A DNA stretch of 7,927 bases, from contig CAMTFT010000060.1 in assembly GCA_947071365.1 (NCBI GenBank), forward strand, positions 1 through 7,927. Reading direction: 5' to 3'. Positions within the stretch are counted from its first letter, which is position 1; each line of letters opens with the position of its first letter. Position numbers and translations under genes: made by a program. The notes below the pieces were generated by a model. The model was not told the origin of the DNA. It made no database searches and was given only the letters and a program-made list of their open reading frames with translations. This DNA is from an uncultured bacterium. Lineage in GTDB: Bacteria; Bacillota; Clostridia; Lachnospirales; Lachnospiraceae. This document shows positions 1-5,447 of the stretch, in pieces.

Positions 1-25
1 GCTCGGAGATGTGTATAAGAGACAG
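1..25. other. Nextera/Tn5 adapter remnant (artefact)
   Basis: Positions 7-25 are exactly the 19-base Tn5 mosaic end AGATGTGTATAAGAGACAG. The preceding GCTCGG is the tail of the Illumina Nextera read-2 adapter. This is library sequence, not genome. Translated in frame with mtaB it gives the residues MYKRQ, a peptide that recurs in databases through adapter carry-over, so the ATG at 11 must not be taken as a gene start. Genomic sequence begins at about 26. Confidence 0.97.
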
Positions 26-124
26 AGTTTAAACAATATCATTTTACCGAACGGCAAATTCGATGAATTTGCCTGTTCTCTGGCAGATGAATTGTTGTAC
101 TTTACTGCTGAAATGGAGGTAACA
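26..124 (+). other. Sequence upstream of mtaB, unassigned
   Basis: These 99 bases hold the mtaB ribosome binding site and nothing else I can name. The mtaB frame happens to stay open through the whole stretch (33 codons, no stop). The ATG at 113 overlaps the ribosome binding site, and MtaB homology starts only at the ATG at 125. Another frame ends at a TGA at 64-66, which could be the tail of an upstream gene cut off by the fragment end, but 12 residues are too few to identify it. No promoter is evident. Confidence 0.4.
115..119 (+). promoter_or_regulatory. Ribosome binding site of mtaB
   Basis: GGAGG lies five bases before the ATG at 125. It fixes the mtaB start there rather than at the in-frame ATG at 113, which overlaps this site, or the ATG at 11 inside the adapter. 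Confidence 0.8.
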
Positions 125-1450
125 ATGAAGAAAAAGGCAGCGCTTCACAATCTGGGATGTAAAGTGAATGCATATGAAACGGAGGCTATGGGGCAGCTCC
201 TCGAGGAAGCAGGGTACGAGATCGTGCCTTTTGCGCCGGGGGCGGATGTCTATGTGATCAATACGTGTACCGTGACGAATATTGCAGACCGTAAATCCCG
301 GCAGATGCTTCACAAAGCAAGAAAAATGAATCCGGAAGCTATCGTTGTTGCGGCGGGCTGTTACGTCCAGACGGCGCAGGAGCCGGTGGAGCAGGACCCC
401 GCGATCGATATCGTGCTGGGAAACAACTGCAAAAAAAATCTGATAGAAGCACTGCAGAATTTCGAAGAGGCAAGACGGCCGGAGCAGTCTGCCATTGCGG
501 GAAAGATAGATATCAACCATACGAAGGAATATGAAAGCCTGTTCGTGTCGCGGATGCAGGAACATACGAGGGCGCATATCAAGGTGCAGGACGGGTGCAA
601 TCAGTTCTGCAGCTACTGTATCATACCGTATGCGAGGGGAAGAGTCCGCAGCCGTACGATGGAGGACGTTCTGCGGGAGGCAAAGACGCTGGCGGAAAAC
701 GGATGCCGGGAAGTTGTGCTGACAGGAATACACTTAAGCTCCTACGGGGTGGATCTTGATACGTCGCTGCTTGCGCTGATTCAGGCTGTTCACGGGATAC
801 CGGGAATCCGCCGGATCCGTCTCGGTTCCCTGGAACCGGGAATTATCACGGAAGAATTTGCGTCAGCTCTAGCTGCATTACCGAAGGTGTGTCCGCATTT
901 TCATCTTTCCCTGCAGAGCGGCTGTAGTGAGACTCTGAAGCGGATGAACCGCCGTTACACCGCAGAAGAATTCGAAGAAAAATGCCGTATTTTGCGCAGG
1001 GCCTTTGACCGGCCTGCGATTACGACGGATGTGATCGTCGGTTTTCCGGGAGAGACGGAGGAGGAATTTGAGACTACGGTAAAATTCCTGGAAAAAATCA
1101 AATTGTATGAGACTCATATTTTCAAATATTCGAGAAGACACGGCACCCGGGCTGCGGTTATGCCAGACCAGATACCGGAGCAGATAAAGGGCGTCCGCAG
1201 TGAACGATTGATCGCGCTCGGCGAGCAGAACCGCAAGCTGTTCGAGGCACAGTACGCAGGATGCGAGACCGAGGCGCTCTTTGAGGAAAAAACGGTAATT
1301 GATGGCCGGGAGTACTATGTCGGCTATACAAAAGAATATATCAAGATGGCTATATTGGCGGAGAAGGATTATGAAAACGTACTGATGAAAGGTACGCTGG
1401 GTCACGAGTTGTCATCGCATATATTTTTACTGAACGATGCCGGGATATAG
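125..1450 (+). CDS. mtaB: MtaB, tRNA ms2t6A37 methylthiotransferase
   Basis: A 441-residue radical-SAM enzyme that adds a methylthio group to C2 of t6A at position 37 of ANN-decoding tRNAs, in the cytoplasm. The N-terminal UPF0004 domain (about 1-110) carries the three cysteines expected to hold the auxiliary 4Fe-4S cluster: C12 in HNLGCKVN, C48 in NTCTVT and C79 in AAGCY. The radical-SAM domain (about 144-370) has the CxxxCxxC motif C158-C162-C165 in DGCNQFCSYC, followed by IPYARGR. A TRAM-type RNA-binding region occupies about 375-441. The HNLGCKVN...NTCTVTNIADRKSRQ wording and the length fit MtaB better than MiaB or RimO. The start is the ATG after GGAGG; the open frame runs further upstream only through adapter sequence. 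All key residues are present and the gene is complete. Whether it is cotranscribed with ireB is unclear, because a 238-base gap and a candidate promoter follow. Confidence 0.95.
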   Translation: MKKKAALHNLGCKVNAYETEAMGQLLEEAGYEIVPFAPGADVYVINTCTVTNIADRKSRQMLHKARKMNPEAIVVAAGCYVQTAQEPVEQDPAIDIVLGNNCKKNLIEALQNFEEARRPEQSAIAGKIDINHTKEYESLFVSRMQEHTRAHIKVQDGCNQFCSYCIIPYARGRVRSRTMEDVLREAKTLAENGCREVVLTGIHLSSYGVDLDTSLLALIQAVHGIPGIRRIRLGSLEPGIITEEFASALAALPKVCPHFHLSLQSGCSETLKRMNRRYTAEEFEEKCRILRRAFDRPAITTDVIVGFPGETEEEFETTVKFLEKIKLYETHIFKYSRRHGTRAAVMPDQIPEQIKGVRSERLIALGEQNRKLFEAQYAGCETEALFEEKTVIDGREYYVGYTKEYIKMAILAEKDYENVLMKGTLGHELSSHIFLLNDAGI

Positions 1451-1612
1451 ATGGATAAAAATAATAGCTCATATGCCAGCACACAACAGAGGAGCCCTGC
1501 AAAGTTCCGCCCTGTGTCCGGGTTACCTGTATTCGGGTTGCCTGTGTCCGGGTTGATTACTAACTGGCACCCCGGAAAAATCTGTCGAAAACGAATCTCT
1601 GAAAGGGATTGA
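1451..1612 (+). other. 53-codon open frame directly after the mtaB stop
   Basis: An ATG abuts the mtaB TAG and opens a 53-residue frame (MDKNNSSYASTQQRSP..., ending ISERD, then TGA). It is in the same frame as mtaB, so stop-codon read-through would append it to MtaB. Residues 21-35 are a pentapeptide repeat, PVSGL-PVFGL-PVSGL, produced by the 15-base DNA repeat. I see no good ribosome binding site, no recognisable domain and no conserved-looking motif. A stop-free run of this length by chance is not rare, so it is more likely non-coding spacer than a gene. Confidence 0.15.
1511..1555 (+). repeat. Tandem repeat, three 15-base units
   Basis: Three adjacent units are visible: CCTGTGTCCGGGTTA (1511-1525), CCTGTATTCGGGTTG (1526-1540) and CCTGTGTCCGGGTTG (1541-1555). 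Units 1 and 3 differ only at the last base; unit 2 has two internal changes. The period is a multiple of three, so the surrounding open frame is kept. It lies in the mtaB-ireB gap and is richer in G+C than the A/T-rich sequence just downstream. Confidence 0.85.
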
Positions 1613-1637
1613 ATTATTTTCTTAATTATATTAAAAT
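1609..1637 (+). promoter_or_regulatory. Candidate sigma-A promoter for the ireB operon
   Basis: TTGAAT at 1609-1614 and TAAAAT at 1632-1637 are separated by 17 bases. They match the consensus -35 and -10 hexamers at four and five positions of six. The surroundings are strongly A/T-rich, unlike the flanking genes. Transcription would start near 1644, giving a leader of about 45 bases before the ireB ATG. This is pattern matching only. Confidence 0.5.
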
Positions 1638-1651
1638 AAACTCAATTAAAC

Positions 1652-1663
1652 TATCTTAAGATA
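1652..1663. promoter_or_regulatory. 12-base perfect palindrome, possible operator
   Basis: TATCTTAAGATA is a perfect dyad without a spacer. It lies about 8-19 bases downstream of the predicted transcription start and 25 bases before the ireB ATG. A site here could block RNA polymerase if a dimeric repressor bound it. It is A/T-rich, so chance occurrence is possible, and I do not recognise it as any known regulator's box. Confidence 0.3.
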
Positions 1664-1688
1664 CAGAAGCACATAAGGACGTGGAAAA

Positions 1689-1964
1689 ATGGCAGAAATC
1701 AATAACACACAATATTTTAAATTCAGCACGGATCCTGAAGCACGCGTGAAAATGGTACTTGATGTTGTATACAATGCGATGGCGGAGAAGGGGTACAATC
1801 CGGTCAATCAGATCGTAGGCTACATTATGTCGGGGGATCCGACGTATATCACAAGCCATAACAATGCCCGCAGTATGATCATGAAGGTAGAACGTGACGA
1901 GCTGGTAGAGGAACTTTTAAGAGAGTACATCAAGAATAAATCATGGCAGCAGGAGGAACGATGA
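1689..1964 (+). CDS. ireB: IreB family regulatory phosphoprotein (UPF0297)
   Basis: A 91-residue protein of the IreB/YrzL family (UPF0297). In Enterococcus faecalis IreB is phosphorylated by the PASTA-domain kinase IreK and affects cephalosporin resistance; in most other species the role is unknown. Family wording is clear: the N-terminal TQYFKF segment followed by a helical domain with [33 protein letters not shown]7 lies in the N-terminal segment where the kinase target threonines are found in E. faecalis. The length is normal. The ATG follows AAGGA at 1675-1679. The TGA stop overlaps the ruvX ATG as ATGA, so translation of the two is probably coupled. It is the first gene after the candidate promoter. 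Confidence 0.95.
   Translation: MAEINNTQYFKFSTDPEARVKMVLDVVYNAMAEKGYNPVNQIVGYIMSGDPTYITSHNNARSMIMKVERDELVEELLREYIKNKSWQQEER
1951..1956 (+). promoter_or_regulatory. Ribosome binding site of ruvX
   Basis: AGGAGG lies inside the 3' end of ireB, four bases before the ATG at 1961. It decides against the in-frame ATG at 1943, which precedes it and would add six residues (MAAGGT) with no family similarity. Confidence 0.8.
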
Positions 1965-2398
1965 TCCGTATCATGGGGCTTGATTTCGGCTCGAAGACGG
2001 TAGGGGTAGCGATCAGCGATCCTCTGGGTCTTACAGCGCAGGGAATTGAGATTATCAGGCGTCCTGCAGAAAACAAGCTGAGAAGAACGCTGGCCAGGAT
2101 CGAAGAGCTGGCAGCAGAGTACGGGGTGACAACTATTGTATTGGGATTCCCCAAAAATATGAACAATACAATTGGGGAACGGGCGGAAAAATCGCTGGCA
2201 TTCAAGGAGATGCTGGAGCGAAGGACGGGCCTTCCGGTAATCATGTGGGACGAGCGTCTGACGACTGTCTCCGCGAACCGCACGCTGATGGAAAGCGGCG
2301 TCCGTCGGGAAAATCGAAAGGAATACGTGGATATGATCGCGGCTGTGTATATCCTGCAGGGATATCTGGACAGCCTTGAAAGGGAAAAGAATGAATAA
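1961..2398 (+). CDS. ruvX: RuvX/YqgF, RNase H-fold putative nuclease
   Basis: A 145-residue cytoplasmic protein of the YqgF/RuvX family, annotated as a putative Holliday junction resolvase; in Escherichia coli it is linked to maturation of the 16S rRNA 5' end. The whole chain is one RNase H-like fold. Visible motifs are [15 protein letters not shown] (acid D8), [15 protein letters not shown] at 61-75, DERLTT at 97-102 and [15 protein letters not shown] (acid D124). D8, D97/E98 and D124 would form the metal-binding acidic site. Nothing is missing and the length is typical. The start overlaps the ireB stop by four bases, and the 3' end overlaps the DUF1292 gene by eight. Confidence 0.95.
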   Translation: MIRIMGLDFGSKTVGVAISDPLGLTAQGIEIIRRPAENKLRRTLARIEELAAEYGVTTIVLGFPKNMNNTIGERAEKSLAFKEMLERRTGLPVIMWDERLTTVSANRTLMESGVRRENRKEYVDMIAAVYILQGYLDSLEREKNE

Positions 2399-2651
2399 AA
2401 TAGAACTTTGCCCGGTCGGAGAAGACACGACGGTCGGGTTCTTTGTGGTGGAAGAAACGAGAATTAACGGTGTTTCGTATCTGTTGGTGACAGAGACGGA
2501 GGACGAGGAAGCAGAGGCGTACATCCTGAAGGATATGTCTCAGGATGGAGAAGCAGAAGCAAATTACGTGTTTGTCGAGGACGACAATGAACTGGAAGCA
2601 GTATCAAAGATTTTTGCAGAGCTTTTAGAGGACGTGGATATTGAGCTCTGA
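2391..2651 (+). CDS. DUF1292 domain protein (YrzB-like)
   Basis: An 86-residue, very acidic protein of the DUF1292 family (YrzB in Bacillus subtilis), whose biochemical function is unknown. After MNKIELC it shows the usual beta-rich core, [22 protein letters not shown], then an acidic stretch ([14 protein letters not shown]) and a helical acidic tail ending EDVDIEL. There is no signal peptide or membrane segment. The ATG at 2391 follows AAAGGGA (2379-2385) at five bases; an in-frame TTG at 2376 is possible but lies upstream of that site. It overlaps ruvX by eight bases, continuing the coupled ireB-ruvX block. Conservation of this gene order across Firmicutes is its main functional clue. Confidence 0.9.
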   Translation: MNKIELCPVGEDTTVGFFVVEETRINGVSYLLVTETEDEEAEAYILKDMSQDGEAEANYVFVEDDNELEAVSKIFAELLEDVDIEL

Positions 2652-2687
2652 GAAGAATAGTTTTACAAAAAGAAAGTTTACGGAAAA

Positions 2688-2735
2688 ATGAAAAGAAGTC
2701 AGATTACGGAATGCAAAGGCGTATTCCGTTCTTAG
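2688..2735 (+). other. Possible 15-codon leader ORF before rnj
   Basis: ATG at 2688 to TAG at 2733 would encode MKRSQITECKGVFRS. It ends four bases before the rnj ribosome binding site and spans the stem-loop at 2706-2729. The only ribosome binding site in reach is a weak CGGA. It could be chance; its placement makes translational control of rnj conceivable but unproven. Confidence 0.15.
2706..2729 (+). promoter_or_regulatory. Stem-loop in the rnj leader
   Basis: ACGGAATGC (2706-2714) pairs with GTATTCCGT (2721-2729), giving nine base pairs with one G-U, around a six-base AAAGGC loop. No T-run follows, so it is not a Rho-independent terminator. It ends nine bases before the GGAGGT of rnj, so it could influence ribosome access or act as an RNase cleavage or entry site. 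Feedback of an RNase on its own leader is known for E. coli RNase E; here it is only inference. Confidence 0.4.
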
Positions 2736-2738
2736 CAT

Positions 2739-2744
2739 GGAGGT
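2739..2744 (+). promoter_or_regulatory. Ribosome binding site selecting the TTG start of rnj
   Basis: GGAGGT sits five bases before TTG at 2750. It lies downstream of the in-frame ATG at 2711, so that ATG would put the site inside the coding region and add 13 residues (MQRRIPFLAWRCR) unlike the family N-terminus. Confidence 0.8.
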
Positions 2745-2749
2745 GCAGA

Positions 2750-4423
2750 TTGAAAAAAGAACGAAACAGAAGTGAAAATCTGAAAATAATTCCGATCGGC
2801 GGACTTGGACTGATTGGAATGAACATGACGGCATTTGAATATAACAACAGTATTGTGGTGGTGGACTGCGGTCTGGCGTTCCCGGAGGACGATATGCTGG
2901 GAATCGATCTCGTGATACCGGATGTCACTTACCTGAAGGAAAATATCGACAGAGTGAAGGGGATCGTCTTCACCCATGGACATGAAGACCATATCGGCGC
3001 ATTGCCGTATATTTTAAAAGAGCTCAGCGTGCCGCTGTATGCGACGAAGCTGACAATGGGACTGATCGAACGGAAGCTGACGGAGCACAACCTGATGCGC
3101 ACGACGAAGAGAAAGGTCGTAAAGCCGGGCCAGTCCATCAATCTCGGAGAATTCCGGATCGAATTTATCAAAACGAATCACAGTATTGCGGATGCAGTGG
3201 CGCTGGCGCTATATTCTCCGGCAGGCATTGTGGTACACACAGGAGACTTTAAGGTGGACTATACGCCGGTATTCGGAGATGCCATCGATTTGCAGCGCTT
3301 TGCAGAGATAGGGAAAAAGGGCGTGCTGGCGCTGATGTGCGACAGTACGAATGCGGAGCGCCCGGGCTTTACGGCTTCTGAGCGGACGATAGGGCACGTA
3401 TTTGATAATCTTTTCTCGGAGCACCACAATACGAGGATCATCATCGCCACCTTCGCTTCCAACGTAGACCGTGTGCAGCAGATCATCAATTCCGCGTACA
3501 AATACGGAAGGAAGGTCGTTGTGGAGGGGCGCAGTATGGTCAATATCATACAGACGGCTTCTGAACTGGGCTACCTGAATATTCCTGAGAATACTCTGAT
3601 CGAAGTGGAACAGATGAAGAATTACCCGGATGAGCAGATGGTACTCATCACCACGGGAAGTCAGGGCGAATCCATGGCGGCGCTCTCCAGGATGGCGGCA
3701 AATATGCATAAAAAGATATCCATCAAGCCGGGAGATACGGTTATTTTCAGCTCGAATCCGATTCCGGGCAATGAAAAGGCGGTCTCAAAGGTCATCAATG
3801 AGCTGTCCATGAAGGGAGCTAACGTTATTTTCCAGAATGCGCATACCTCGGGACATGCCTGCCAGGAGGAGATCAAGCTGATGTACTCTCTGGTGCGTCC
3901 GAAGTATTCAATTCCGGTTCACGGTGAATACCGCCATATGAAGGCGCAGGCACAGCTTGCGGAGGGCCTCGGTATCCCCAAGGATCATATTTATATGCTG
4001 AAAACCGGTGACGTTCTGGAAATGAACGAGGACTTTGCAAGGGTCACGGGCCATGTGCAGACAGGCTCGATTCTGGTGGACGGCCTTGGTGTCGGCGATG
4101 TGGGCAATATTGTCCTTCGGGACAGACAGCATCTGGCAGAGGACGGTATCGTTATTGCCGTGCTCACGCTGGAGCGGTACACAGGACAGATTCTGGCCGG
4201 GCCGGATATCGTTTCGAGAGGCTTCGTGTATGTGAGAGAAGCGGAGGATCTGATGGATGAGGCGCGGAACGTCGTGGAGGATGCGATGGACTACTGCAAT
4301 TCCCATCGTGTGACAGACTGGGCAAAGATCAAGAATTCAATCCGGGATTCCCTGGGAGATTTCCTGTGGAAGCGCACAAAGCGCCGCCCGATGATCCTGC
4401 CGATTATTATGGAAGTTGAGTAA
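2750..4423 (+). CDS. rnj: Ribonuclease J
   Basis: A 557-residue metallo-beta-lactamase/beta-CASP ribonuclease with 5'-3' exonuclease and endonuclease activity in mRNA decay and rRNA processing. The N-terminal metallo-beta-lactamase domain begins LKIIPIGGLGLIGMN and carries HxHxDH as H76-H78-D80-H81 in THGHEDHIGALP. H144 in TNHSIADA and D166 in HTGDFKVD are further zinc ligands. The beta-CASP domain follows (about 200-370, including CDSTNAERPG and ATFASNVDRVQQI), then SGHACQEE and PVHGEYRHM, which return to the metal site and RNA-binding surface. The C-terminal domain ends DFLWKRTKRRPMILPIIMEVE. Length matches the family (about 555). I chose the TTG at 2750 because of GGAGGT five bases upstream and because MKKERNRSENLKIIP resembles usual RNase J starts. 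Only one RNase J is present here, so J1 versus J2 cannot be assigned. A YlbF-family gene follows after six bases. Confidence 0.95.
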   Translation: MKKERNRSENLKIIPIGGLGLIGMNMTAFEYNNSIVVVDCGLAFPEDDMLGIDLVIPDVTYLKENIDRVKGIVFTHGHEDHIGALPYILKELSVPLYATKLTMGLIERKLTEHNLMRTTKRKVVKPGQSINLGEFRIEFIKTNHSIADAVALALYSPAGIVVHTGDFKVDYTPVFGDAIDLQRFAEIGKKGVLALMCDSTNAERPGFTASERTIGHVFDNLFSEHHNTRIIIATFASNVDRVQQIINSAYKYGRKVVVEGRSMVNIIQTASELGYLNIPENTLIEVEQMKNYPDEQMVLITTGSQGESMAALSRMAANMHKKISIKPGDTVIFSSNPIPGNEKAVSKVINELSMKGANVIFQNAHTSGHACQEEIKLMYSLVRPKYSIPVHGEYRHMKAQAQLAEGLGIPKDHIYMLKTGDVLEMNEDFARVTGHVQTGSILVDGLGVGDVGNIVLRDRQHLAEDGIVIAVLTLERYTGQILAGPDIVSRGFVYVREAEDLMDEARNVVEDAMDYCNSHRVTDWAKIKNSIRDSLGDFLWKRTKRRPMILPIIMEVE

Positions 4424-4429
4424 AACAGT

Positions 4430-4786
4430 ATGGAAAATATAAAGAGATGTACGGCAGCGCTGATAGATGCCATATTGGAGAGCGATGAGTATACCCGGTT
4501 CTGCGAGCTGCGGGATCAGGTGCGGGAGCAGCCGGAGCTGCGGGCGCAGATCAATTCATTTCGCCAGCACGTATTTGAGGTACAGAATTCAAGGGAACCT
4601 CTTGACATGTATGGAGAGCAGGAGCGGCTGTACAGGAATTTTGAAGAATTTCGGAAGAATCCGCTGGTAAATGATTTCCTGGAGGCGGAGCTTCGGGTCT
4701 GCAGGATCCTTCAGAGGATCACGACGGATATCGCGGCTGCCATTGATCTGGATGCGGACGAAGTTTCAGAGAGGATCGGACTGTAG
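4430..4786 (+). CDS. YlbF family regulator
   Basis: A 118-residue, almost wholly helical soluble protein of the YlbF/YmcA (Com_YlbF) family. In Bacillus subtilis YlbF, YmcA and YaaT form the Y-complex that directs RNase Y cleavage and influences competence, sporulation and biofilm formation. Visible here are a helical N-terminus (ALIDAILESDEYTRFCELRDQV), the family-like PELRAQINSFRQHVFEVQN stretch, then EQERLYRNFEEFRKNPLVNDFLEAELRVCRILQRI and an acidic tail. No catalytic motif is expected. Whether it corresponds to YlbF or YmcA cannot be told. The ATG lies six bases after the rnj stop with only a weak ribosome binding site (GGAAG/GAG within the end of rnj), which suggests coupling to rnj translation. 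Its place beside rnj fits a role in RNA decay. Confidence 0.85.
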   Translation: MENIKRCTAALIDAILESDEYTRFCELRDQVREQPELRAQINSFRQHVFEVQNSREPLDMYGEQERLYRNFEEFRKNPLVNDFLEAELRVCRILQRITTDIAAAIDLDADEVSERIGL

Positions 4787-4787
4787 A

Positions 4788-5447
4788 ATGATCGTTCAGG
4801 AGAGGATGGCGTCGTATATCAATTCGCTGGATTCGGGGAACGGTGCGTTTCTGGATGAGCTGGAGCGCAGGGCATTATCTGAGGATGTGCCTATCATACG
4901 TCAGGATATGCAGAGCTTCCTGAAAGTCCTGCTGGCGATGCAAAAGCCGGAGAGGATTCTGGAAGTAGGGACTGCTGTGGGGTTTTCCGCGATCCTGATG
5001 GCACAGAACACGGAGAAGACGTGCAGGATAACGACGATCGAGAAATACGAAAAAAGAATACCGGAGGCAAGAAAAAATTTCGGTGATGCCGGCCTTGAGG
5101 GACGGATCACACTGCTGGAGGGCGACGCTCTGGAGGTGATGAAGTCTCTTACGGAGCCGTATGACATGATTTTTATGGATGCTGCCAAGGGGCAGTATAT
5201 CCACTTTCTTCCGGAAGCGCTGCGGCTGCTGCGGACGGGCGGTGTGCTCGTATCCGACAATGTGCTGCAGGACGGAGATATCATTGAGTCTCATTACGCG
5301 GTGGAGCGGCGGAACCGCACGATCTACAAGCGGATGAGAGAATACCTGTATGTGCTCAAGCATACGGACGGGCTGCTGACTTCTATCGTCCCGGTGGGAG
5401 ACGGAGCGGCAGTGACGGTGAAGCGGAAAGAAAGGGTGAAAATATGA
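4788..5447 (+). CDS. trmR: O-methyltransferase, probable TrmR (tRNA ho5U34)
   Basis: A 219-residue SAM-dependent O-methyltransferase of the COMT-like family 3. The SAM site is ILEVGTAVGFSAILM at 57-71. The predicted catalytic metal ligands are D131 in FMDAAKGQY and D157-N158 in VSDNVL, with K134 as a likely base. In Bacillus subtilis the homologue TrmR (YrrM) methylates 5-hydroxyuridine at tRNA position 34 to 5-methoxyuridine. The next gene is of the TrhP type that makes that hydroxyuridine, as in the B. subtilis yrrM-yrrN-yrrO order, which supports this role over a small-molecule methyltransferase. The ATG at 4788, one base after the YlbF-family stop, gives MIVQERM, a usual family start. An ATG at 4806 is possible but sits too close to its AGGAG. 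The TGA overlaps the next ATG as ATGA. Confidence 0.88.
   Translation: MIVQERMASYINSLDSGNGAFLDELERRALSEDVPIIRQDMQSFLKVLLAMQKPERILEVGTAVGFSAILMAQNTEKTCRITTIEKYEKRIPEARKNFGDAGLEGRITLLEGDALEVMKSLTEPYDMIFMDAAKGQYIHFLPEALRLLRTGGVLVSDNVLQDGDIIESHYAVERRNRTIYKRMREYLYVLKHTDGLLTSIVPVGDGAAVTVKRKERVKI

Noticed and set aside
44..733. A 229-codon minus-strand frame within mtaB.
   Set aside because: Antisense to the conserved radical-SAM coding region; the product has no recognisable motif.
1546..1577. A hairpin between CCGGG near 1548 and CCCGG near 1572 as an mtaB terminator.
   Set aside because: The stem is short with an unpaired inner segment and is followed by A-rich rather than T-rich sequence.
1820..2524. 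A 234-codon minus-strand frame across ireB, ruvX and the DUF1292 gene.
   Set aside because: Antisense to three recognised genes, low-complexity Ser/Arg-rich product, no homology-like motif.
2662..2690. TTTACA at 2662 as a -35 element of an rnj promoter.
   Set aside because: At 16-18 bases downstream there is only A-rich sequence with no acceptable -10 hexamer.
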